Virus record (IMG/VR): IMGVR_UViG_3300045977_000592
Coordinates: 1 to 38,274 of that record
Source of the DNA: a virus
Direction: 5' to 3' (one strand)
Length of the DNA: 38,274 nucleotides
This document shows positions 31,701 to 37,996 of this stretch, piece after piece. The translations under genes were made by a program, and so were the position numbers. The notes beneath the pieces are model-generated. The model made no database searches. It saw only the letters and a list, made by a program, of their open reading frames with translations, and had not been told where the DNA came from. Each line of letters opens with the position of its first letter. Within the stretch, counting starts at the first letter, position 1.

Positions 31701-31862
31701 CCTGAATTTTCCAGGGAAATTTTCCATGCACGGGCGGCCGCCTGAAAATTCTCCAAGGAAATTTTCATGCGGGCGTGGCCCCTGAAAATTCTCCAAGGAA
31801 ATTTTCATGCACGGAGGGTCCCCTGAAAATTCTCCAAGGAAATTTTCATGCACGGGTGGAGG
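31701..31862 (+). repeat. Four tandem 40-41 bp units with internal dyad (iteron-like)
   Basis: Units start at 31701, 31741, 31781 and 31822. The last three share CCTGAAAATTCTCCAAGGAA plus ATTTTCATGC; the first is diverged. Each contains the dyad TGAAAATT...AATTTTCA (imperfect), so each unit is a potential dimeric protein site. The array is A+T-rich inside GC-rich DNA. Candidate functions are iterons of an origin, a partition site or operators. Confidence 0.8.
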
Positions 31863-31889
31863 CCCCTGCCCTAGCCAGGGGGGCAGGGG
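31863..31889. other. GC stem-loop after the tandem array
   Basis: CCCCTGCC (31863-31870) pairs with GGCAGGGG (31882-31889) around an 11-nt loop, directly after the last tandem unit. No T-run follows. Confidence 0.4.
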
Positions 31890-32299
31890 TCGCTCCGCTT
31901 CGCCCGGGGAAGTGGCGCACAGTACGCCCTGGGCCCCGGGCGTACCGCTAGGATCCTAGGCAGAGACGGGCTCAACCCCCTACCAGCCCTAGGCGTACAG
32001 CTCGCTCCGAAGCGACGCCAATCAGGTAGTATGCGCAGGGTGACCGCGCCTTGCTTTGCCCGTACAGTCGAGGGAAATTGGCCCTGATGCTCTGGAGACC
32101 TTGGCCGGATTCGATCGCAGGCGTGTACACCTGCGCCCAGAGCCCCAGGCGTGTACCGGCAGGCCCGGGCAACCAAAGCCTAGAGCCTTAGGCATGTCTC
32201 TGGAGCCCCAGGCAAGGCCGGCAGAGCCCCAGGCAACGGGCCTGGAGCCCCGTGGGGCGCCTCCTGGGCAGGACTGACCCGGCAGGTGCTGGGGCGCCT

Positions 32300-32358
32300 G
32301 ACCCACAAGCGGCTCACAGGCGACCCACAAGCGGCTCACAAGTGGCTCACAAGTGGCC
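32300..32358 (+). repeat. Short direct repeats, 22-bp and 11-bp periods
   Basis: A 19-bp unit GACCCACAAGCGGCTCACA occurs at 32300-32318 and 32322-32340 and is followed by two AGTGGC(TCACA) partial units. No gene is associated. Confidence 0.6.
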
Positions 32359-32519
32359 CAAGCGGCTTCGAGAGACGTACTAGGCCCTAAAACCCCCAGC
32401 AAGGCGGCTGTACGCCTGTCGGAGCCACGCGCCACGAACCAGCAAGGGCGAAAGGTTGCCTCGCTCACGGGTCGTCAACGCAGCCCGTGAGCCCCATACT
32501 AGGGTACGGGTACAGGGCA

Positions 32520-32555
32520 CGGGCCCGCGCGTCTGGTTCAGACGGTGCGGGCCCG
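32520..32555. terminator. Large GC stem-loop downstream of the zinc protein gene
   Basis: CGGGCCCGC (32520-32528) pairs with GCGGGCCCG (32547-32555), and inside it GTCTG with CAGAC around GTT. It lies 28 nt after the stop of the minus-strand gene at 32584. No T-run, so it may act as a transcript-protecting structure or a factor-dependent terminator. Confidence 0.35.
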
Positions 32556-32583
32556 GGGCGAAGGTACAAGGTACGGTACGGGC

Positions 32584-33204
32584 TCAGAACGGATCGGCAA
32601 TGCCGGCAGGTGCCGGTGTTACCCGGCGTACCGGCGCCGCAACGGGCACGGGAACCGGGGCGGCTGCCGGCGGAGCTGGCGCGAGAGGCGTTGGCTGGCG
32701 CGGGACACGCGATCCGCCCGGCGGGTTGGCCGCTGGCGGGAGAGGCGCGACAGGGGCCGGAGTTTCGGCCAAGGCTTGATTGCCTGCCGTTTCGGCTGTA
32801 TGTCGTTGACGGCCACGCAGGAGCCCGCGGAGGAGATCCTGGGTGCCGATCAGGCGGGCTAGCGCCTCAGGGGACACGCCGCTGGCTGCCGTGACGTTAA
32901 CCGCCTCAGCGGCTGCTTCGATCGCGTCATCAGGCAGGAGCCAAGTGACATCTTCCGCTAGCACAAACAGCAGAGCCCGACGGCCGTAGGCGGTCCAACC
33001 TTCCGCCGCGGTGCGCGCCTCGAATACGGGCCGGGTTGGCTGGGTAGCCGCTGGGCCTGTGACAGCAACGGGGGCAGGAGCGGCAGGGCCCGGGCAGCTG
33101 ACGTGCCGGGCCGGTTGGCCCTTGGCCCAGATGATCGGCGTACCGGCAGTAAACCGGCCTTTGCAGGTGTGGCAAGTGCCGGCAAATTTCGCGTTAATGG
33201 TCAT
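32584..33204 (-). CDS. Protein with N-terminal zinc ribbon and Pro/Ala-rich tail
   Basis: 206 residues, ATG with GGAGTGA 6-8 nt upstream. Residues 1-40 have FAGTCHTCKGRFTAGTPI and HVSCPG, a Cys-x2-Cys-x(20)-His-x2-Cys knuckle typical of small phage proteins. The middle (about 60-120) is helical (GRRALLFVLAEDVTWLL, SPEALARLIGTQDLLRGLLR). The last 70 residues are Pro/Ala/Val-rich and end ADPF, loosely like the partner-binding tip of SSB proteins, though without its acidic run. Function unknown; nucleic-acid binding is possible. Confidence 0.6.
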   Translation of the reverse strand: MTINAKFAGTCHTCKGRFTAGTPIIWAKGQPARHVSCPGPAAPAPVAVTGPAATQPTRPVFEARTAAEGWTAYGRRALLFVLAEDVTWLLPDDAIEAAAEAVNVTAASGVSPEALARLIGTQDLLRGLLRGRQRHTAETAGNQALAETPAPVAPLPPAANPPGGSRVPRQPTPLAPAPPAAAPVPVPVAAPVRRVTPAPAGIADPF

Positions 33205-33271
33205 GTGGCTTCACTCCGGAAGTGGGTTGATGAAAACGGGCCCGGGGCAACTCAACCCGGACCCGGGCGCC

Positions 33272-34294
33272 TCAGGCCGCGACCAGCTCGCGCGCCAGAA
33301 CAAGAGCATTCGCCTTGATCAGGGCATTGCCGCCAAACACGGCCGACTCATTGGCCTTGCTCACACCGGCATCCGATTTGGCTTCGGCCGGGCGAACGTG
33401 GTCGTAGTACTCAGTCACTGAGTTGTACACGGCCCAGAGGCTTGCGGATCCATCGCGGGTATCCACGAGCTGGTTGGCCATGGCGGCCCCGCGGCCGTAG
33501 AACACGAGTCGCGCGATCGTGTCGCGCCGAGCCTGAATTACCGGCGACGCAGTGAGCGCCCTCGGGTCACCGTTGGGCGTAACCCTGGTCACAAACTCCG
33601 CCACCTGACTGGCCGTTAGCGCCTTGCGCGCCATGCCGGCAAACGTCTCGCCGCTGGCGATCATCTCGGCCGTCAGCGTGCGCACAAGCGAGGCAGCATC
33701 GTCGATACGGGCCCCAAGCGAGGCAGAGTGCCGGAGGCTGAACCAGTTGCGTGCCCCACGGGGCGTTGCCATGGCCAGCGTGTTCTGACAAACCACCCGG
33801 ATCGGCGTGCCCAAGCCAGTGACCCCTACGGAACCGTCGTGACCCCAGTGCAACAGGAAATACCCGCGGACATCATCGCCGTCTACGGGCGACACGGTAG
33901 CGCTGTCGGGAAGCTTCATGAGAAACCACGCTTTTTCACCAACGCCCAGCGCCCCAGCACACGCGACGCTGCAACCGACATCCTGCAAGGCTTCAGCGAT
34001 CCGGGCCACCTGCTCGTTCTGCCCGACCTCGTACCCGCTGCCGACGACCCCGAGAAACGTCTCAACGCCCGGGGCGTGCACGTCCAGGCGGACTGTAGCC
34101 TTGTGCCCTTTCACCAAGGCGCCGCTCGCCAGAAACAGATCGCGCGTGTCGACGGTGTAGCGGAGCCCGGCTGCGTCAAGCGCCTCCGCTACGGTCGCGC
34201 CAGCAGGCAAGCGCTGGCCTTTCTCGTGCCACGGCGTAGCGTCCTGCCAGGCGATCGCGTCTATGCCGTTGATGTGAGCAATGTTGTCTGCCAT
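33272..34294 (-). CDS. DUF932 / phage-plasmid-like protein (TIGR03299 type)
   Basis: 340 residues; the ATG at 34294 has GAGGAG 5-8 nt upstream, and the frame's further 29 codons have no signal. It shows the family order: DAIAWQDATPWHEKG at the start, VVGSGYEVGQNEQVARIAEAL, GEKAWFLMKLPD, RGYFLLHWGHDGS, VTGLGTPIRVVCQNTLAMA with the conserved VCxNTL, and WAVYNSVTEYYDH near the end. DUF932 proteins occur on phages and plasmids across bacteria; their biochemical role is not settled. A promoter-like pair lies 35-65 nt upstream. The gene looks complete. Confidence 0.88.
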   Translation of the reverse strand: MADNIAHINGIDAIAWQDATPWHEKGQRLPAGATVAEALDAAGLRYTVDTRDLFLASGALVKGHKATVRLDVHAPGVETFLGVVGSGYEVGQNEQVARIAEALQDVGCSVACAGALGVGEKAWFLMKLPDSATVSPVDGDDVRGYFLLHWGHDGSVGVTGLGTPIRVVCQNTLAMATPRGARNWFSLRHSASLGARIDDAASLVRTLTAEMIASGETFAGMARKALTASQVAEFVTRVTPNGDPRALTASPVIQARRDTIARLVFYGRGAAMANQLVDTRDGSASLWAVYNSVTEYYDHVRPAEAKSDAGVSKANESAVFGGNALIKANALVLARELVAA

Positions 34295-34328
34295 TGGCTT
34301 CTCCTCGGAAGTAAGTGGACGTATGCTT

Positions 34329-34358
34329 AGTCTATCGGTATACGCGTAGCTTTGTCTA
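34329..34358 (-). promoter_or_regulatory. Promoter candidate for the DUF932 gene
   Basis: TAGACA (34353-34358) and TAGACT (34329-34334) are 18 nt apart on the minus strand, 35 nt before the ATG at 34294. The -35 box matches TTGACA at five of six positions. Confidence 0.5.
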
Positions 34359-34433
34359 GGTCTCTGGGGCCCCAGGCGCAAGAAAGTGTGCCGGAGTGTG
34401 CATGGGCACCGCCAGGGCCGCGCGACCCCTGAT

Positions 34434-34465
34434 CCCCTGTACAGGGGTGTACTGCCTGTACAGGC
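34434..34465. repeat. Two adjacent CTGTACAG palindromes
   Basis: CCCCTGTACAGGGG (34434-34447) and GCCTGTACAGGC (34454-34465) are perfect palindromes with a shared CTGTACAG core, followed by GTACCGGCGTACCGG. They sit between the divergent DUF932 and 34599 promoters, a likely operator position. Confidence 0.7.
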
Positions 34466-34525
34466 GTACCGGCGTACCGGGTTGGGCCTAATGGTTAGGG
34501 CCGGAGTGCCGATACATAGGCTGGG

Positions 34526-34554
34526 TTGACACGTTGGTCTGTATCATGTATCGT
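34526..34554 (+). promoter_or_regulatory. Promoter candidate for the right plus-strand genes
   Basis: TTGACA (34526-34531) with TATCGT (34549-34554) 17 nt downstream, 44 nt before the ATG at 34599. The -35 box is a perfect consensus. Confidence 0.5.
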
Positions 34555-34598
34555 CAATGCCAGGGCTGGCTATGACCGGCCGCAAGGGGGAAACGGCA

Positions 34599-34703
34599 AT
34601 GCTACTGATGGGGTTATGGCTGATAGTCTTGGCTGCCACAATCAATGAGTACCGCTGCGATTGCAGCGAGGCGGAATACGACGATTCCGATGATCTTGTT
34701 TGA
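34599..34703 (+). CDS. 34-residue membrane peptide with acidic tail
   Basis: ATG at 34599 with AAGGGGG 8 nt upstream; TGA at 34701-34703. Residues 1-15 (MLLMGLWLIVLAATI) are hydrophobic; the rest is acidic with two Cys (CDCSEAEYDDSDD). It could be a short membrane-anchored peptide. It directly follows the promoter at 34526. No homology can be claimed. Confidence 0.5.
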   Translation: MLLMGLWLIVLAATINEYRCDCSEAEYDDSDDLV

Positions 34704-34716
34704 GGAAGATCCTGAG

Positions 34717-34923
34717 ATGCGCATTTATGTCGTTCCGCGCCCGTACACGCTCACGTGCTTGGCGACTGGCACCGCCTACTGCCTCACGTCGGACGAGGCG
34801 CAGCGCGTGCTTGACGCCTATGCGCCTGTGCTCGCCACTTCAGCCCGTGTCGTGCTGTCAGGGCGTACCGTCCTGCAACCAGCAACGCGTGGTGGAGGAA
34901 CGGCGTTTGTCATTGAGCGATAA
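34717..34923 (+). CDS. Small hypothetical protein
   Basis: 68 residues; the ATG at 34717 has AGGA 10 nt upstream (an in-frame ATG at 34690 lacks a signal). The sequence RIYVVPRPYTLTCLATGTAYCLTSDEAQRVLDAY looks like a small folded domain with a strand pair and a helix. No family recognised. It lies 13 nt after the membrane peptide gene. Confidence 0.55.
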   Translation: MRIYVVPRPYTLTCLATGTAYCLTSDEAQRVLDAYAPVLATSARVVLSGRTVLQPATRGGGTAFVIER

Positions 34924-34929
34924 GGTGCG

Positions 34930-34960
34930 GTACCGCCGTACCGTACCGTACCGCCGTACC
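34930..34960 (+). repeat. GTACC-rich repeat with two GTACCGCC octamers
   Basis: GTACCGCC at 34930-34937 and 34948-34955 with GTACCG units between and after. It lies immediately upstream of an extended -10-like TGCTATCCT (34967-34975), in the position of the -35 region for the gene at 35018. Confidence 0.65.
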
Positions 34961-35017
34961 GGTACGTGCTATCCTGTGAGAGTCGGCAACAAACAACACT
35001 CCCGAAAGAGGAGCCCA

Positions 35018-35623
35018 ATGCCCAAGAAAACATCCGCCATCCTCGGTCTCTACATTCGCCCCACGCGCGACGCCAATTACTTCCACATCCACGCCAGCGC
35101 TGTCTGGGTTGGTCTCACGCCTCAGGACATGCAGGATATCGATAACGGCGCCGGGCTTCGTGCGCCCGTGGCTAACGACCGGATCCGCAACGTGTGCGAC
35201 GACGATGCGCTGTACCTGCGCGGACTGCGCCTGGGGTCGCTGACCGTTACCTCGCAAGGCGACAGCGACAGTGCCAACCGCCGCCTGTACGCCTGGGGCG
35301 TCGAATACCGCAATGTGTTCTCCGTGGATCGCCAGAGTGCCGAAGGCATGGCCAAGACCTTGGCCGCGATCGAGCGGCGCATGGAGGCGATCGCCGTGAA
35401 GTACGGCCAGCCGGCAACCTTCGGCGCCTATCTGTTGCGCATGGCCGATGCTATTGGCGCAACGCGGATCGTGATCCCGGCAGGCGAAATCCGGAGCAGT
35501 TATGACGATCGGCAGCATCGCGTGTTGAGCCTGGATGATGGGGCCTATGCCGTTGATCGCCTGGTGGCCAACTGGGTCGCCGAGACCAGGTCAGCGTCCG
35601 TCTCGGCCAGCGAGGCGAATTGA
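35018..35623 (+). CDS. Hypothetical protein of phage/plasmid accessory type
   Basis: 201 residues; ATG with GAGGAG 4-5 nt upstream. The protein is a compact mixed fold (AILGLYIRPTRDANYFHIHAS, DDALYLRGLRLGSLTVTS, RRLYAWGVEYRNVFSVD, KTLAAIERRMEAIAVKYGQPA) without recognisable catalytic motifs. It overlaps the next gene by 4 nt (TTGA). A GTACCGCC-rich repeat and a -10-like box lie before it. Function unknown. Confidence 0.65.
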   Translation: MPKKTSAILGLYIRPTRDANYFHIHASAVWVGLTPQDMQDIDNGAGLRAPVANDRIRNVCDDDALYLRGLRLGSLTVTSQGDSDSANRRLYAWGVEYRNVFSVDRQSAEGMAKTLAAIERRMEAIAVKYGQPATFGAYLLRMADAIGATRIVIPAGEIRSSYDDRQHRVLSLDDGAYAVDRLVANWVAETRSASVSASEAN

Positions 35624-35841
35624 CCGTGAAGGCGATCACAGTGCGCTATCACGGCCCGACGGCGACGCACGGAGTGCGACTCTCGGCCACCGACATGGAC
35701 GGGAACCGGATCACAGTGCCCTATCCCGACGACGACGGAGTGCCCATGGGGGAGGCGCGCTACCGCGTCGCAGCTGTGGCCCTCTGCCACAAGATGGGTT
35801 GGACAGGTACCTTGGCTGGCGGAGCCATCGCTAGCGGTTAC
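35620..35841 (+). pseudogene. 5' part of a conserved small phage/plasmid gene split by an IS605-type element
   Basis: A TTG at 35620 overlapping the previous stop (or GTG at 35626) starts VKAITVRYHGPTATHGVRL, DMDGNRITVPYPDD, RVAAVALCHKMGWTG, AGGAIASGY, the pattern of a common small protein of phages and plasmids. The frame enters the insertion sequence after Gly-Tyr at TTAC (35838-35841) and would end abnormally at 35901. Its natural 3' end lies at 37481-37531. Joined, it would be about 90 residues. Confidence 0.85.
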
Positions 35842-35857
35842 CCGATGCGGCGTAAAG

Positions 35858-35878
35858 CCCCCGGCTTCAGCCGTGGGG
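35858..35878 (+). other. Left-end hairpin of the IS605-type element
   Basis: CCCC pairs with GGGG and CGGCT with AGCCG, with one bulged T and a TC loop. This is the subterminal imperfect hairpin that TnpA binds on single-stranded DNA. Confidence 0.85.
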
Positions 35879-35936
35879 ATATAAGCCGCTCCAATGGATA
35901 GCCAATAGATAGCTGTGTGCTGTATACTTCTCATGC

Positions 35937-36338
35937 GTGCGTCTCACGAACTACAAGTCGAACCGCCACGTCGTCTACTCCAGCAAGTATCACGTCGTCT
36001 GGTGCCCGAAGTACCGACGCCCGGTGCTGGTCGGGCCCATCGCCAAGCGATTAGCGCGCCTGCTGCGGACGCTCTGTGCCGACATGCAGGTCGACGTGCT
36101 GGCGCTGGAAGTGATGCCGGATCATGTGCATCTCCTGGCCGAAGTCGACCCCCAGTTCGGCATTCATCGGCTCGTGAAGCGGTTGAAGGGGCACACCTCG
36201 CACGCGCTGCGACAGGAGTTCCCGACGCTGAAGTCCCGGCTGCCGACGCTGTGGACACATTCCTACTTCGTGAGTACCGTCGGCGGGGCGCCGCTCTCGG
36301 TGATAAAGCAGTACGTCGAGACCCAGCGTGATGTCTAA
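35937..36338 (+). CDS. tnpA: IS200/IS605 family Y1 transposase TnpA
   Basis: 133 residues from a GTG. The HUH motif is His63-Val-His65 in MPDHVHLLAEV and the nucleophile is Tyr126 in VIKQYVETQ. The N-terminal NRHVVYSSKYHVVWCPKYRRPVL block is typical. The enzyme excises and inserts single-stranded circles, using hairpins at both ends and choosing the target by pairing to the guide tetranucleotide. All key residues are present, so it is probably active. TATACT (35923-35928) could be its -10 box. Overlaps tnpB by 8 nt. Confidence 0.92.
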   Translation: MRLTNYKSNRHVVYSSKYHVVWCPKYRRPVLVGPIAKRLARLLRTLCADMQVDVLALEVMPDHVHLLAEVDPQFGIHRLVKRLKGHTSHALRQEFPTLKSRLPTLWTHSYFVSTVGGAPLSVIKQYVETQRDV

Positions 36339-37446
36339 GCGGACGTTCCGCTACCGGTTGTATCCCACCACCGCGCAAGGCGACACGCTGGACGCTCACT
36401 TGCGGATCTGCTGCGAGTTGTACAATGCCGCGCTCCAGGAACGCCGAGACGCATGGCGCCTGTGTCGCCGCTCGTGCGGGTTCGCGCAGCAATCGGCGCA
36501 GTTGCCCGCCATCAAGCGCGACCGGCCGGACGTGGCGGCCGTGTACTCGCAGGTCTTGCAGGACGTGTTGCACCGCGTCGACAAAACGTTCCTGGCGTTC
36601 TTTGCCCGCGTCCGTCGTGGAGAGCGCGCGGGCTATCCGCGCTTCCGCGCGTCGCAGCGGTTCGACTCCCTCACCTACCCCCAATCGGGCTTCAGCGTCA
36701 GCGGTCGACACCTCGAGCTCTCGAAGATCGGCGCCGTGAAGATCAAGCTCCACCGGCCGATCCTCGGGACGATCAAGACCCTGACGATCAAACGAGAAGC
36801 CGGCCGGTGGTACGCGTGCTTCAGCGTCGATGTGGCGCCTGAGCCGCTGCCCGCGTCGACCGCGGCGATCGGGATTGACGTCGGGTTGACCCACTTCGCC
36901 ACGCTGAGTGACGGCACCGCGATAGCGAATCCGCGCCACGCCCGACGGGCCGAAGCAAAGATGCGCCGTGCGCAGCGTCGGATCGCTCGTCGCCGCCGAA
37001 GAAGCGCCGGCCATCGTGAGGCCGTGCAACTCCTGCAAGCGGCGCACGCGCACGTTCGTCACCAACGGGCCGACGTGCAGCACAAACTCTCTCGGCAGTT
37101 GGTCGACCGCTATGGCCTGATTGCGGTTGAGGATTTGAACGTTCGAGGATTGGCGAGCGGGAGGCTCGCCAAAGCCGTGCAGGATGCTGGTTGGGCGTCG
37201 TTCATCCACAAGCTCGCGTACAAGGCTGAGAGCGCCGGGCGCGTGCTGGTGAAAGTCGACCCGCGCGGCACCTCGCAGACATGCCCGTGTGGGGCCCACA
37301 CCCCGAAGCCTCTGAGCCAACGCTGGCATCAGTGCCTCGACTGTGGGTTGTCGGCCGCTCGGGATCATGTGTCTGCTCGTCTCATACTCTCGCGGGGACT
37401 CCGCGATCAGGACTCAACGTGGGCAACGGTGCCGTGCGTGTCCTGA
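36331..37446 (+). CDS. tnpB: TnpB, RNA-guided nuclease of the IS605 element
   Basis: 371 residues from the ATG at 36331 (a GTG at 36328 is adjacent). The RuvC-type residues are present: Asp183 (GIDVGLTHFA), Glu267 (IAVEDLNV) and Asp345 (ARDHVSA). The zinc knuckle is Cys318-Pro-Cys320 ... Cys335-Leu-Asp-Cys338; the first pair has one residue fewer than the usual CxxC. TnpB is a programmable nuclease guided by an RNA from the element's right end, ancestral to Cas12. It would cut sites carrying the TAM and so promote retention of the element. Length and ends look intact. Confidence 0.9.
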   Translation: MSKRTFRYRLYPTTAQGDTLDAHLRICCELYNAALQERRDAWRLCRRSCGFAQQSAQLPAIKRDRPDVAAVYSQVLQDVLHRVDKTFLAFFARVRRGERAGYPRFRASQRFDSLTYPQSGFSVSGRHLELSKIGAVKIKLHRPILGTIKTLTIKREAGRWYACFSVDVAPEPLPASTAAIGIDVGLTHFATLSDGTAIANPRHARRAEAKMRRAQRRIARRRRRSAGHREAVQLLQAAHAHVRHQRADVQHKLSRQLVDRYGLIAVEDLNVRGLASGRLAKAVQDAGWASFIHKLAYKAESAGRVLVKVDPRGTSQTCPCGAHTPKPLSQRWHQCLDCGLSAARDHVSARLILSRGLRDQDSTWATVPCVS

Positions 37447-37500
37447 GAAGCCGCCGGCTTTAGCCGTGCGGAGTAGTCACGTGTTCGTGTTTGTCGATTC
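37330..37500 (+). ncRNA. Predicted omega RNA (TnpB guide RNA) with guide in the flank
   Basis: By analogy with ISDra2, TnpB guide RNA comprises the 3' end of tnpB, the right-end hairpin and about 16-20 nt of flanking DNA. The scaffold end is then 37480 and the guide 37481-37500, GTGTTCGTGTTTGTCGATTC. The 5' boundary is a guess. The expected TAM, equal to the left flank, is TTAC. Confidence 0.5.
37451..37471 (+). other. Right-end hairpin of the IS605-type element
   Basis: CCGC pairs with GCGG and CGGCT with AGCCG, with a bulged T and a TT loop, matching the left-end hairpin in shape. GAAG lies directly before it and the cleavage site TCAC (37477-37480) six nt after. Confidence 0.85.
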
Positions 37501-37531
37501 GGCCACCCTAACGCCTGTCCAGGCCAAGTAA
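37481..37531 (+). pseudogene. 3' part of the gene split by the IS605-type element
   Basis: In frame with the 5' part after removal of the insertion: GTG TTC GTG TTT GTC at 37481 gives VFVFVDSATLTPVQAK and a TAA at 37529-37531. Members of this small phage/plasmid family typically end with a GYVF-type sequence, so the junction Gly-Tyr/Val-Phe restores the expected ending. Confidence 0.85.
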
Positions 37532-37546
37532 GGAGAACTAATCGCC

Positions 37547-37996
37547 ATGGCAGCCATGACACCACGGCAGGAGCTAATCGGGCACGTCAGCCCGGAGACC
37601 GCCTATCTCGTCTCGGATTACCCGTACGGGTTCCGCCTGCGCACCGAGATTCGGTACTGGGTCGAGACCAGAGCCAGCTACGGCCAGCGCGTCATGAGCC
37701 AGACGCGCGATCCGAAGCGCGCCGCTCGCCCCTGGAACAAGCCGAAAGGCTCGACCTATGCCGAAGTCAAAGCGCTCTATCTGGACGACTGGAAGCACGT
37801 CCAGCACGCCTCGCTGAGCCTTCACAGCACAGAGGCGGAGCTGGTCGCCTTTCAGGCCATGTTTCCGCTGACGTGCACCGAACCACGCAACGCCGAATGC
37901 CTGTTGTTGCTCATGGCCCGACAGCGGGCTAGTGCACGCCTGAGAGGGGGCGGTACCGCCGTACCGCCGTATACCGCTGTGCGAGAACCCTCATGA
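37547..37996 (+). CDS. Conserved phage/plasmid accessory protein
   Basis: 149 residues; ATG at 37547 with AGGAG 11 nt upstream, a box that overlaps the TAA of the split gene. The sequence has VSPETAYLVSDYPYGFRLRTEIRYWVE, MSQTRDPKRAARPWNKPKGSTYAEV and LYLDDWKHVQHASLSLHS, blocks shared by an uncharacterised family on phages and plasmids. The last 20 residues (GGGTAVPPYTAV) are encoded by GTACCGCC repeats and look like a repeat-derived extension. Function not known. Confidence 0.75.
   Translation: MAAMTPRQELIGHVSPETAYLVSDYPYGFRLRTEIRYWVETRASYGQRVMSQTRDPKRAARPWNKPKGSTYAEVKALYLDDWKHVQHASLSLHSTEAELVAFQAMFPLTCTEPRNAECLLLLMARQRASARLRGGGTAVPPYTAVREPS
37953..37970 (+). repeat. Two tandem GTACCGCC octamers inside a coding end
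   Basis: 37953-37960 and 37961-37968, then GT. They lie within the last codons of the 149-residue gene. Confidence 0.7.

Larger units (their letters stand above)
31566..32583. other. About 1 kb non-coding region; origin or control region candidate
   Basis: No convincing gene on either strand; open frames here only translate repeats. It holds a GTAC-rich stretch with an 18-bp palindrome, a four-copy 40-bp tandem dyad array, strong GC stem-loops, repeated GAGCCCCAGGC units (32140, 32203, 32224), a 22-bp-period repeat at 32300 and CTAGGATCCTAG (31948-31959). The A+T-rich array in GC-rich surroundings and the nearby RepA-like gene make a replication origin possible. Confidence 0.5.
35842..37480 (+). 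mobile_element. IS200/IS605-family element with intact tnpA and tnpB
   Basis: 1639 bp. The left end follows the target TTAC and carries AAAG (35854-35857) directly before a hairpin CCCC-CGGCT-TC-AGCCG-T-GGGG (35858-35878). The right end has GAAG (37447-37450), an almost identical hairpin (37451-37471, same bulged T) and ends in TCAC (37477-37480). The pairs TTAC/AAAG and TCAC/GAAG obey the cleavage-site/guide pairing known for IS608. No target duplication exists, as expected for this single-strand mechanism. Confidence 0.92.

Noticed and set aside
31575-31853. Minus-strand frame encoding repeated ENFLGEFSG-type peptides
   Set aside because: It is simply the tandem dyad array read as protein; no start signal and no protein-like part outside the repeats.
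31701-31862. Possible CRISPR array
   Set aside because: The units are tandem without unique spacers of regular size, and no cas genes are present.
32022-32468. 148-residue minus-strand frame with CEPLV repeats
   Set aside because: Its repeats derive from the DNA repeats at 32300, the composition is erratic, and there is no ribosome-binding site.
34434-34465. LexA-type SOS boxes
   Set aside because: The CTGTACAG core lacks the longer spacer of known LexA boxes, and no lexA or SOS gene is nearby.
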